Shown piece after piece: positions 47,640-58,990 of a stretch of DNA of 64,000 nt (its first letter is position 1; each line of letters begins with the position of its first letter). The DNA comes from Platycnemis pennipes (taxonomy: Eukaryota > Arthropoda > Insecta > Odonata > Platycnemididae). Location of the stretch: positions 82,501,656 to 82,565,655 of the forward strand of contig OW121847.1 of assembly GCA_933228895.1 (NCBI GenBank), given 5' to 3'. Both the position numbers and the translations under genes were made by a program. A model generated the notes under the pieces. The model had not been told where the DNA came from. It saw nothing but the letters and a program-made list of their open reading frames with translations, and did no database searches.

Positions 47640-49739
47640 ATTAAAAGTTTACAAATTTCTTTGACCATCTTTTCATGAGTACTCCCTTTTTAATAGAATG
47701 CCTCCATTATTCCATAGGATAATACAAGCATTCATTAAAAACCGTTTAGATGAAAAGGTATTGCGGAAATTTCACATTTCTAAAATATTGACCCAATTTG
47801 GCAAAACGCATTACGTATTCGATGAATCATCCAAAATTACGATGAAAAAATATTCCAACCCTAATTTCACCATAACTTTTCTTTACCTCATAGTGGTTCA
47901 TTGATTGATTTTTTTATGAAAACTATTGAAAGTGCTGTTTTCACGTAAGCCATTAAATCCTGATGCAATTCGTCAGAAACTAAGGCAATGAAGAAAAATA
48001 TAAATTTGTATTAACAAAAATAGTATCCAATATCCGTCATATAAACGTCAGGACAATAAAGTCGATAGCTTCTCTTCATTCAGTCGCAACAACCCCAAGT
48101 TTCTGTTTTCAATTTTCTCAAATCCAATCTTATATCTTACTGAAAAATAATTAAGTCTTTGAGAAATAAATAAGTGTCTCCTGAATACTGGACCTAGACA
48201 TGGTGATAAACGTGAGGAAGAAAGGATTTCCTCCCGATAATCTTCCCTTTTTACCTCTCAACCTCTTGAATTTCCACTTAACTCCCAAGAAAGGGTTTGC
48301 AACCCTCTAACTGGTCACTACTACGGGAGAGGGAAGCACAGAGGATGATTAATTGGTCTCCAGACACACGTTCTCTTGGATTACCGGAGTGCCCGTCACC
48401 CCGAAAGGAAACGAGCGCGGAAGACAGGAAGAAACGAATGCTGTTTTTTTTTCTTGGAGAACACCATTCTTCGGCCGTGTGGTCTTATTGCTTTTCTACT
48501 CGCCTAGATTTCCTCCCCTTTGAGGCCTAGCGAAATTTTGAAGAGGGAGACACTTATACGCCTACGCCTACATACAAAATAACCAGAAATCCACCGCCAG
48601 GGTGCATACATACGCAAGTTTATCACTTGCTTGCCTAGATAGTTGAATGTCGGTATTAAGACTTTGAGCTTACCCAACTAACAGCACGTTTTGCATACTT
48701 GCTCAGGTCATTAAATATTTTTTTAACTTGCAAAAGTTCGACTAAAATACAGCCATTAATCCTCTTTAATCGTAATATGAAGAGCATGTATAGTGAATAT
48801 ACATCCCCTGCCACTCACCTCAATAGTGTCTTGCCGGGTGCAATGAAAATATATATGAAGGGTGAGAACCATCACCATACATACATTTTATACTAAAGAG
48901 AGTGTTTGTCGCTACGGTGAATTAGAATAGCAGTGAATCAAACATTAAGTCATTGAAAAAGCTTCCCACGTGTTGAAAAAAAACGATGCATAACATATTT
49001 CGTCTGAATTTAATATATATGGTAGCGCCTGCGGTATACATGTATCATTTTCTTTCTCTATTTATGTTTTCCCTCCCTCATTATTTGTTCAAGAAAGGAA
49101 TCCCTTGTCCAATGTAGTTGCGTCAATAGGCCAGAAAAGACTTTTATCTCTTTGCTTGGATATTTTATTCCAACAGAGGGTAAAACACTACAAAAACTCA
49201 GGAAAGTTGATTATACGTTCCATTACCGTAACAGGCAATATTTGTTCTTCAATGAGTATTGTAAAAAAAACTATCAAAATTGAAATGAAGTACATCTATA
49301 TTTTCCTTAGAAACTAGCAGCGTTAATTTCACATCGAAATTCAGATATGTTGCAAAAGAGGACACGAAACGTCGTCGGTCTCATCAAATTGGCTTTATTG
49401 GGTTCCTCCATCACTCTAAGCAATGCTTAGGTAAAAATGCGACTTACCTCAGCTGACAATGCAGGAACCTCACGAATCAAAAGAATCCCACGTTTCATAA
49501 GCAGTGGCCTTTTATAAGCCTTAAAGGAATGCTCAAAAACGGTACTTTTTCTCCTCATGGAAACAAGTCCCTTGCACTGAGCCGATGCGTCGCGACGGCA
49601 CTAACTCAGGGCTGTACTGTGTCCTATCGGTCTTGGAAAAGATCGTCGCTAACGTCTTCTGAGGTGGAAAAAGCTGATAATTCACCATGACGGAACTGTG
49701 TGCTCAAGTCTAATCTGATGGTGAGTATATTTTGATGCA
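47640..49739. other. AT-rich DNA, nothing recognised
   Basis: Nothing supported. On the minus strand near 47475-47455 there is a B-box-like GAGGTTCGATTCTGG just outside this stretch, too isolated to call a SINE. Confidence 0.35.
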
Positions 49740-51130
49740 AATTTTTACCAGACTCCCACTTTCACCGAGAAGGCTCTCGACTTGCGCCGGAATCGAGAAG
49801 AAAGCAAATTATCTCCAAAAGCAATTTACGGAAGTTAGTCTTCTCCATGCCCGGACGCGCTTCTCCCCCTCCTAATGACCTCATTCTGAAGTAATTCCGT
49901 AGTTGCAGCTGAGGAGGCCACCAGTCTACTCAGGAGACATCTCAACAACACCTTGAGCCGGAAATGTCCTCGGTCTTCGCCCACCCGACAACTACTTCCC
50001 TAACTCCACCGACGTTCTTTACATCCCCAGTCACCATTCCCGCTCTCCATCATTTCCCTAAAAACGCACCGCGTTCACACAGTGTATCCTCCGCCTTCCA
50101 ACTTCACTCCCTCTCTGAGGCTCCTCTGTACCCTTTTCTCCAATCTCGGCACTCACGTATGGCACCGATATAAACACGCACCTTCCGTCCTCGAAATACC
50201 CTCCTCCAAACTCTCGAAGTAGGCACACTCCGTACCGGTAGTTTCGATCAATGAACAGTACCGGGGAGCGTTGCTTACCCTTAACGGTAGCATGGCAGTA
50301 CAAAATAGCGCGTGACGGAAGAATGTTTGCGTGGTACATTTTGTTTGTTCTCAATAAGAAAGAGAAACTTAAAACTACATGCCATACAGTGGCGAATGAA
50401 CGTCCGATGCGACGCAGGGCGCAACGGGCATTTCCAGAACCCCTTCAGTTTTTTCTCTCTGCCCTTTCATTCTTTTATTCCTTATTTTCCCTCTTTCTCT
50501 ATCTCCCTCCTTATGCACACTCCCTCCAGGGAACTCGACGCCATATCGCATAACTGGGTTATTACGTTTTTCGAGTGGGCGGGGGGATGATTCCGTGACG
50601 ACACAGCGAAAGGCGTCCGAAATCGTCTCCACCTCCCCAACCTACCGCCGCAACAATTCTTCCCCCGCCATCCCCCGCACAAGGGACGAGGGCGGAATCC
50701 ATCCCCCGGCCCACTCTCCAACCCTGTGTGTGGACCCTTCCGTGGGCGACGGAAAACGAAGTTGGGCGGAGGAGAGGGAGGAAGGGAAGAAGGACGGAAA
50801 GGGCGCAGGTCAGTCCGAGCGCCGCCGTTCCGACGCGTCGTTTCTGTTTGCGCTTAATCCTCTCTCCGCGTCCCCTCTCGTGGCCCCCAGCGCTTTGCAG
50901 ACAGGGAGTGTAGAGCGCATATGGCGTACATATATATTTTTTCGCGGCCGTACGGACAAAGCAAAAAGGGAAAAATCACTCCCTGGTTCGCGGCAGGGAC
51001 GAAAGTTTCCTCCCATGGATCGAAAAACTCTTGAGGCTGAGAAAGCGAATGGGCACGTGCGCTCGTGGTCCCCGGTCGCGTTCTCTATTACGTTCTCGCC
51101 GCACCCACAAAATCGAAGTTATTCCTAGGA
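49740..51130. other. GC-rich, CG-rich island
   Basis: The largest island in the window. It is densest at 50580-50900, where CCGCC, CGACG and GCGGAGG motifs are frequent. Frames on both strands are open (50595-51128 plus, 177 codons; 50375-50632 and 50482-50721 minus) and low in complexity. It is a candidate CpG island of a promoter, but no TATA/initiator pattern or spliced coding exon could be assigned. Confidence 0.45.
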
Positions 51131-52369
51131 ATCGTGTCATATTCCGCGATGTTTTAAAGTTGAAACCGCAACACTCGCTCTCTTGCGTCATGGAACAATG
51201 CCGCTTTATTCCCGACCACGGTCCAAGTACACGAGTACCGTCGTGAAAAGGGGCCCTCAGTTTTAAATGGAATTACAAAACAAACATACAGATGAGCAGA
51301 CATACATATATTTGGAGCGTTACCGAGAAGCCTCGAGTACAGCCTGAACATTTTATATTTGGAATGAGAGTCTATTGGCAAAAAATAAAAGCGTGCGGTC
51401 GATTCAAAATGAAGCGCATCCCCCTTTAGTCTTTTCCGAACAGTCTATATGAATAAAAAATGGCTCCGCTTTTTTAATATCATCATGATGGGTGAGGGAC
51501 GATAAATAAATGTTTTACGAGCGTTTCGATGATTCAATTCCCATAATTCAATTGCTTAACACTAGTTATGACTTTGAAATAAAGGAACAAAATGAAACTC
51601 AAAATGACTAAAGCATACGTTAATGGAATGAAAGTACACAGATATGACACGCGGCAGAAATCGGATCGAGTTCCTTCAGTTTTGAGCTCAATCTCCGAGT
51701 ACAGCTGTCGCATCAACAAAAGGACTATAAACCTTCAAATGGTACCTACTTCATGTTTTCATCCATACCGATAAAAATCCTTCAACGGTTCAAAACGATT
51801 TAAAATAGGGATAATATGATCAAGAAATCGAAAAATGCTCGGATGACATTTTTTTAAAGACATTCCGTTCTGCTTACCACTGTATTTCGCTTGCAAGGAC
51901 GAAGAAAAAGTCATTTGCGTCATTTTTTCATTATCACTTTCCTCCGCAAGAATTTTAATATATTCGAATTTAACTGAAAATTAAAATACTCTAGTTATTT
52001 CATTTGTAACTACTTCATTATTTGTATTTGCACCGTCTATAATGCGCTATCAAATATTGCACAGTGCAATGCAATAAAAGAGCTTCATTTCTCTCAATGA
52101 CTCCTATTTTCACTCACATATGATATCAATATAAACTATTATAACATTTAATTCTTGAACGAAATAGCTCGCAAATACATTATAAATTCAACCTATTGTA
52201 TACGGAATACCGTGTCCCATATGTAACAATAATTTCAAAAGTTAAATACATATGTTCAAAAATCCTCCAAACTAATCACTGAAGAATAATTCTTCAAGTT
52301 ACAATTATATTAACAGCAGTCTGCCACTAAAACAAATCGAGCAAACCTCTTAAATGTCGTCATAAAGGA
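51131..52369. other. AT-rich DNA, nothing recognised
   Basis: No feature that I can support. Confidence 0.4.
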
Positions 52370-52552
52370 GAGCGGTTGTATTTAGTCATAATGTCAAGAA
52401 AAAAATGGAAACATGGAATAATTTACAATATTCCATGTAAATCACCTAATTATCAATTAAAGGGACAAATGATAATTAGATCTTAGATTGAGGTTCTGCC
52501 TTATAAGAAACATCATAACTAACGCTCTAAAATGGACAAATACGAGTATGAA
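52370..52552 (+). repeat. Direct repeat, copy A
   Basis: Runs from GGTTGTATTTAGTCATAATG through AGATTGAGGTTCTGCC to GGACAAATACGAGT. It matches 52782-52945 with scattered differences and small indels. It contains a short palindrome, ACATGGAATA...TATTCCATGT, at about 52412-52439. No coding potential. Confidence 0.75.
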
Positions 52553-52781
52553 TAGTAAACTCGTGTGTGCCAGTGTGTATAATATATATAATTAGATATT
52601 ATGCTCGTAACTAATACGCAGTGTTACTTTACATACTCTAAATAAATTTTAGCAAACTACTTGACTTCTTTGCATTTAAATAATAAAACAGAGCATTGGC
52701 AAAGTTCTAGAAACATGGGAAAATAATTTGAAAAATTATTCACAAAAACTTGACATTAGCCAAAAGCTGTACGATGCTCAA
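52553..52781. other. Spacer between direct repeats
   Basis: AT-rich, no feature seen. Confidence 0.4.
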
Positions 52782-52963
52782 TGGTTGTATTTAGTGATAA
52801 TGTCAAGAAAAATAGGAAATATGGGATATTTTACAGTATTCCATTAAAATTAACTAAATAACAATTAAAGGTACAAATCAGCTTTTAGATTGAGGTTCTG
52901 CATTCATATATGAAATAACTATTAATGGACAAATACGAGTTGATTTTAACGAGAAAATTTGAC
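52782..52963 (+). repeat. Direct repeat, copy B, ending at a foldback element
   Basis: Second copy of the repeat at 52370-52552. Similarity ends at AAATACGAGT, about 20 bases before the first target base of the foldback element. The repeat does not resume on the far side of that element, so copy B either ended here or was cut. Confidence 0.65.
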
Positions 52964-52966
52964 TTA

Positions 52967-53301
52967 CAAGGAGACATCGCGAGAGTGATGTTCGGGATCC
53001 GAATGCCGATGTTATTTTCTGAAACTATACAGGAAATGTAGAAAAAGTGTCACGGCTTTCTCTCCCATAGGCCCGGGTTCGAGAGATAAATGCCAGTAAA
53101 GATTTTGCGCGGAATGACTATCTGCGAGTAAAGAAACGTAAATTCCTCGGAACCGCCCTGGAATTTTCACTTTTATCACTTAATTTTTCCTAAAATAGTG
53201 AGCATGATATCGGCAGAAAATAGAAGGGGGTGTGAAACATATTTAAAATGATTTTCTCACGGGAAAACATATTTTATTGATGTGAATCATCTATCGTGGG
53301 C
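52967..53301 (+). repeat. Foldback element, left terminal inverted repeat
   Basis: Matches the right arm in reverse complement almost base for base, including GGATCCGAATGCCGATGTT, CCCGGGTTCGAGAGATAAATG and CATCTATCGTGGGC at the inner end. CCCGGGTTCGAGAGATA resembles a tRNA B box, but nothing else supports a SINE here. Confidence 0.85.
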
Positions 53302-54212
53302 AACGCACAGCACCAGTGATGTCTTCTTGGGATGGTGACAACACCGATGGAGAAGTGTCATTATCATTGTCTGACAATGAGGATCCGTCACTGAACGACG
53401 GACAGACTTCTCGGACACTCTTTATTTAGCTTCCGAGAAATCCCGACACAACGCCGCAGATAGGAGGAAACTAAATAATGCACAAGACTTGCTGCAGGAA
53501 ACTTAAGCTACGCTTCACTTTGCCTGCACTGATCAAGAGCTGGATTGAAACTGGCAAAATAGACGGCCCAATACAGCTACCACGCGTTGCTGTATGTAGA
53601 GAACACCCCTTCCCAGCACTCAAAACGGTGTCTCAAACCGGGATTTTCCGACTCCTACATTCTATTATTCATAATATCATTTCCACCGGGTTTTCCTCCA
53701 TTAAATTTTCTCCACAGCCCACCCACTGTCTTTCAAACAAATTCTCCCTCCTCCTTACTACAGAATGTCCTTCCATCCACCCTGTCTCCTTTATGACACC
53801 CTGTCTCCTTTCTTGCGCCCTTCAAAGAGTTCCGCCCCCAGCAACCTTTCCTCCACAGCTGACCCTCGCTAATCCCTCAATGAGGCACCAGGGCCAACCG
53901 TGTGAAGACGGGTGCGAAAGATAGACAAAGAAGACTTCGAGACCGCTTTGAGCAGACTACTGGAACGCAGGGTCATTGCACTTGACGGGCCCCTAAAGGG
54001 CACAAGGGGGAAACCAAGGTGAGTAGAAGGAAGGAAGTTCCTTCTACTCACCTTGGGGGGAAACTGGCTAGGGTTAGTAACTGAATGTGAGGATAGCCAG
54101 TTGTGTTTATTTGGTGACAAGAAAGAGTTGGATCAAAAATATATGAAAGGGTTGAGGGAGGGGCGAAGAAGAACGCATTTTCAGGAATTTCACGTGCAGT
54201 TATATTGTCTTC
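53302..54212. other. Interior of the foldback element
   Basis: The longest frame, 53478-53924 on the + strand (148 codons), has no domain. A 36-codon frame at 53319-53429 reads acidic and Ser-rich. A perfect hairpin with 19-base arms and a 5-base loop sits at 54014-54056. No transposase recognised. Confidence 0.5.
54014..54056. repeat. Perfect 19-base hairpin with 5-base loop
   Basis: CCAAGGTGAGTAGAAGGAA (54014-54032), loop GGAAG, then its exact complement (54038-54056). It is inside the foldback element and independent of its long arms. Perfect pairing suggests recent origin or a folded-template copying error. Confidence 0.9.
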
Positions 54213-54948
54213 GCCCACGATAGATGATTCACATCAATGAAATATGTTTTTCCGTGAGAAAATCATTTTAAATATGTTTCACACGCCCTTCTATTTTCTG
54301 CCGATATCATGCTCACTATTTTAGGAAAAATTAAGTGATAAAAGTGAAAATTCCAGGGCGGTTCCGAGGAATTTACGAGGGCAACCGTCGCAGTGTAATA
54401 AGCATCTAGTTCATTCTTTACGGTCTTGAGGTAGTCCAGCGAACAATTGAAGCCCTTGGTATTCATAGAAGTATTCACGGATCTTCGAAATCCAAACCTA
54501 ATGCGTCGGGCGGCATGTGAGCCTGTAATGGGAAAATAAAATCCCTTAATTCGCGTCGTAAGTCCTCGGTCCATTAAAAATCCATTAAATGAGTTGGGAA
54601 TAGAAAAAATACTAATGTAACTGACTTCAATGAATGGGGATGGGTTGTATCATTGATTCCTTAAATTATAAGAAAGAAAAAAAATTGACTTCACCGGGAC
54701 TCGAACCCAGGGCGCCCGTGGCAAAAACCAACGACCGAGCGCCTCAACGCACTCGGCCACACCGGATGTTAATAATTACTCCTTTACTCGCAGATAGTCA
54801 TTCCGCGCAAAATCTTTACTGGCATTTATCTCTCGAACCCGGGCCTATGGGAGAGAAAGCCGTGACACTTTTTCTACATTTCCTGTATAGTTTCAGAAAA
54901 TAACATCGGCATTCGGATCCCGAACATCACTCTCGTGATGTCTCCTTG
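54213..54948 (-). repeat. Foldback element, right inverted repeat with insertion
   Basis: Arm segments 54213-54376 and 54782-54948 match the left arm. Bases 54377-54781 have no counterpart there. Either a 405-base SINE-bearing segment inserted here, or the left arm lost it: GTAAA borders the gap on both sides and could be a target duplication or a deletion microhomology. Confidence 0.8.
54560..54775 (-). mobile_element. tRNA-derived SINE in the right arm
   Basis: On the minus strand an A box (TGGCCGAGTGCGTTGAGGCG, around 54765-54746) and a strong B box (GGGTTCGAGTCCCGG, around 54710-54696) are followed by a T-rich stretch and a unique body. The tRNA-like part looks like a Leu or Ser type head, but no acceptor stem closes it. 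The 3' end of the SINE is uncertain and may extend to 54377. Confidence 0.6.
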
Positions 54949-54951
54949 TTA

Positions 54952-57339
54952 GAGCTTACGGAAAAATATATCTTTAAAAAAACAGAAAAAAACTAACGGC
55001 ACCGTATATTTTGCTGTTCATGTCCTAAAATCCTTACAGAAAATCATGCGACCTCCATACACTGAACAGATTGTTTTGTCATTGTGTTTGAGAAGGTTTG
55101 TCCACAAAACATGGCTGCAATGTTGGAAAACAAAGTTAAATCGTAAAATAAGCATTGCGGTGACGAGGACCATTGTAGTAATATTTCGTTCACCGTTTCA
55201 GTTTTTTCACCTGAGAAAATCCCGTTACATAGTATCGAGGAAATTTTAAAATAAACTAGTTGCTAATCATGTTTAATTATCAAAGAGAAGAGTTATAGGG
55301 GCAAGAGAATATGTTTAATTACAATTTAACCAAATGCTAAACTCAAATACGGATGCGATACGGATACGTCTCCAATGATTTTTGATCAAAGTTTCCCATT
55401 GAATATGCAATATGTAATTTGCCCTCTACCTCTGACCCAAGCGAATACTAGCAAATAATGATAAATTTTGGAAATGAATGACAGAGGAAAATAAATGAAA
55501 TGTGAGGAAACTAAATCTTTTCGGGAAAGTTAATAACACGAAATAAAAACTCCTACTTTGCTTGCTTTCCTCCTCGCATAATACCATACACACTCACGTG
55601 GACGAACATATTCGTAAATCCCTGGCGAATGCTGCGTCATCGTGTTGCGCGAATGAAGGACATCACCGGGAATGCCACAAATAATGGCTTACAACCAAAT
55701 AAACAGAAACACTACATGACCGAAGTAGTCGCGAGGCGCTTTGAGTGTATTTTTTGTGGTTTTATGCTTAAAATATCAACTCAAATCATTGTTTTTCAAA
55801 ATTACTTGGTACCACATTTACTAAAAACATTATTTATGCATTCATGAAAATATCCCAATTATTTTCCACTTAGTTGTGAAACAATTTCAATACCACAAAT
55901 TTATGAGTTATCTTTAAATTATTTTCTCAGAAAATATAAGTCAGCTCTCGGCTAACTCCCATGCGTTTTAATGTTTCATGCTTCATAATCAATAATGATT
56001 AACAATCTTGTCATTAATTCCGTAATTGACGCTGTATTCTTCATTGTAAACAAAACTTTCCCGCCAAATTAGTAATCAGGTATCAAAGTAATGTACAAAT
56101 GATATCGCTCAATACCGTAACCATAAGCCATATCACAACTGGCAACATAGGTCATCTTAGGGAATCGATTTGTGCAGTATAAAAGCATATCTATCATCCA
56201 TTTTTTGACAGAAAAAATAAAGAATATTCTAACAAAAGGGCAGAGTGTAAAATAGGGTTACTTTAATTAGACATGCAGGTAAATATCCCTCCGAGACTAC
56301 AATGAGACTGATAAGTGGGTCACGTACGACTATCCATACGGTCCTCAGCATTGCAAAAATATAATCTCGGACTCCTGTTTCCGTCCGGCAGTCCCAATCG
56401 TCTTAATTTATTCTTATGCAATGTCGTATGACCTTGTTAGAACGACGTAACACCACCCCATCCCTCCCACTCCTTCAAAAAAGACAACAAACATAAATAA
56501 AACTCTGGAATTCCATCTCACGGGACCAGCAGTCACCTCATGTTCTTGAAATCCTCTCCAACCTGGCTGCATAGCGAGCATTTTCCTAACGATGCACTCC
56601 ACAAACCCCTCTTTTATTTGTTTCTTTTCTCCTTCTTTCCCTCCTCGAGAGCACTCTTAATTATCACGTCCGTCCACTCTTGGAGTTTCTTTCCATTTCC
56701 CGAGGAATCAAAATAACAGATCTTTTCACTCCACCTCGCACACTCCAGGATGAACTCGATCCCTTTCTCATTCACGTCCACCAATCTCCGATGACCTCCA
56801 TCATATTCAGGAGCGACTACGCCACTGATTTCAACAGGCTTGGATAAGTGCATCGGGTGGGAAGGACGCTGAAAATGATAGCGAGTGCAAAGAATGCCCT
56901 AGGATCGGATCACGTAGGATGGTGCTAATTATCTTTCAAGGGTGGGAAAAAAATACATGTTCCTCACAACCTTTCAGGCTTTCTGCATTCGGCAAACAGT
57001 GTGGCATTGAAATGAAACTGACAGTTATAAGACTGAACTTAACATCGAATTACAAAATATTGCACAAGACAAGGTAAAAAAATTGCTGACCAAATAGATG
57101 TAGGTAAGCAAAGAAAAGCTACCGCTGCGTTTTCGAAGATTTCAAAGCTCGCCATTTCCAAGGTTGCATTAATAATTATTTAATTCTCATTACTCTCCTC
57201 ATATCTCGTTCATTCTCTCACACTCATCCCTCAGGCAAGCAATTCCCAAAAGGGCTGGATTTTTTCGCCATTTCTCACCAACACGATTGGCAAAAATTTC
57301 ACTTGCCTCGCGGTATGGGTCGAGGTCATTCCCGGAAGG
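54952..57339. other. AT-rich DNA, nothing recognised
   Basis: Short frames only (for example 56614-56853 minus, 79 codons) without family resemblance. Confidence 0.4.
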
Positions 57340-58075
57340 TGAGTTTCATTCTGCGTCAAAATGATTCCTTTTGAGCCCCGGTGTTTGACCCGAACTCAAC
57401 TCTGCACCGCGGAACGAGAAAGGGAGAGAAAGAGAATTTAATATCTCCACGCACGGACGAACTCCAATCGATCCACCCATCCGTCGAGGTGCACAAAAGG
57501 TAGGTGCTTTCTCGTGCATTTCCTCTGGCCTTCGACCTTTGCAAATAATCCTCAAACTTCTTTGCGTGTGGCCCACGGGATAGTCCTCACGAACGGTCGC
57601 TTTCCACTCCGCGTTCATGAAGGGTTCCACGGATCCCGGCCTTGCTAAAACCCTCGTCGCTTGACCCCACGCCGCCCTATTCCCTAGCCCTCGCCTCCGC
57701 CGCGAGAAAAAAAAGCGGAACAACTCATCATCTGGATGAAATGAATACCCAGCGGAGTTTGGACGTACCGGGGCGCGGGGGGAGAGACGGACGAACTCCA
57801 CATCTCGAAAGTCATGATTCACACCTTCTGGCTTCCGCGAAAGGGACTGGAATCATCCCCTTTTTTGTTGCGCGTCGGTCTAAGACCGCAGGTGATGGGG
57901 GAGGGAGACCGTCAATAGGAGCTGCCACCGCCGTATGTAGTTTTCGCAAAGTAAGGTTCAGCCTCTCTCCATCAATTTTGAGAGCCCACGAGTATAGTCG
58001 GGAAATGTGTCTCATGTCTAGTTTTATTGCTCCCGGTTCGAGGTTTAAGGCGAACATCAATATTGCTGAATGAAG
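57340..58075. other. GC-rich, CG-rich island
   Basis: CG-rich with open frames on both strands (57346-57822 minus, 158 codons; 57642-58073 plus, 143 codons). The translations have no domain. Same character as the other islands. Confidence 0.45.
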
Positions 58076-58099
58076 AATGAATACCATAGGCGAAGAGGG

Positions 58100-58990
58100 C
58101 ATTTTACCAAAAGAAGAATCAACTTACAGCTGGAAACACAAGCGTGGATGTAAGGAAAAACTTCATACGAACATGAATATGAGGCATGTTTCTTCATGGC
58201 AGAGAGGCATAGACTATAACAATAGCAGATTAGTCAGGGCTAGAAGTATTTGAAATGTTGTGCGGCCGAAGAATGATGAAGATAAAATAGACTGACCTAG
58301 GGACAAACTGACAACGAATCAGTCTCTAGTAAATAGGGAGAAAAGAGAAGTCTGCTGAAACTAAAAAAAGCTAATTTATCAGCCATACCTGAGACGCGAT
58401 GGCTGAATGAAAAAGTGTGTAGTTATAAATTTTTCGAAAAGGAGTAATTCGTTAGAACAATCCTATGCTACTAAACAAACGACAATTGAAAGCGTTGAAT
58501 CCATAAGTTACTTAGGTGTTGCAATTACTAAAGATTTATCGCGGGGAGGACACATCCAGGAAATATGCGGCCAAACCAAAAGAAAGCGTGGATAATCTAG
58601 AGTTCCAGTAAGGGTACAAGGGAAATGTGACGAGAAGACAGAAGAACGATGTTACTTTTCACTACCAAGTCCCCCACCTAGAATACGCAGCCACTATATG
58701 GGATTCAAATTAGTTATATTTGATCACATAATTATGAACTGTGCAAAATGGAGCAGCTAGGCTTGTTAGAAGGTGATAGAAGGTGAAGGTAGGTTTAGCA
58801 TTGTGACAAAATTAGCAGAAGAATTAGGTCGTGAATCATTATCAAATCGTAGGCTAAAATACCGATTATCTCCTGCAGAAATTTAAAACGGATTGGTTCC
58901 CAGAAGATGTTAGATATATTATTAACCCCAGCGTATTGCGCTAGATTTCATCAGATAAGTTAGATAGGAGAGATAGATTGTCGTATTGAT
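58100..58990 (+). pseudogene. CR1/Jockey-like LINE reverse transcriptase relic
   Basis: The C-terminal part of a non-LTR reverse transcriptase, broken by stops and frameshifts. Frame 58407-58595 reads KCVVINFSKRSN, then ESVESISYLGVAITKDLS...GHIQEICGQTKRK, the block after the polymerase motifs. Further on come LEYAATIWDSN (about 58675), VQNGAARLV (about 58740), LAEELGRESLSNRRLKYRL-like sequence (58810-58870), and a terminal WFPEDVRYIINPSVLR block (58895-58945). The LEYAA-x-x-WD signature is typical of CR1, Jockey and related LINEs. The catalytic part is not recognisable upstream. Confidence 0.7.

Larger units (their letters stand above)
52964..54951. mobile_element. Foldback DNA transposon with TTA target duplication
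   Basis: Terminal inverted repeats start CAAGGAGACATC. The left arm is 52967-53301 (335 bases). The right arm is 54213-54376 plus 54782-54948 (331 bases), interrupted by 405 bases that carry a tRNA-like SINE head. TTA flanks both ends (52964-52966 and 54949-54951). A 3-bp TTA/TAA duplication is usual for PIF/Harbinger-type elements but not unique to them. The interior (53302-54212) has short frames, one starting ATG at 53319 with an acidic Ser/Asp-rich reading, but no recognisable transposase. It is probably non-autonomous. Confidence 0.8.

Noticed and set aside
50595..51128. 177-codon gene in a GC-rich island
   Set aside because: Opposite-strand frames are equally open and no domain or splice evidence is visible.
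54694..54770. tRNA gene (Leu/Ser-like) on the minus strand
   Set aside because: A and B boxes are good but no acceptor stem closes, and the sequence runs on into a non-tRNA body. Called as a SINE.
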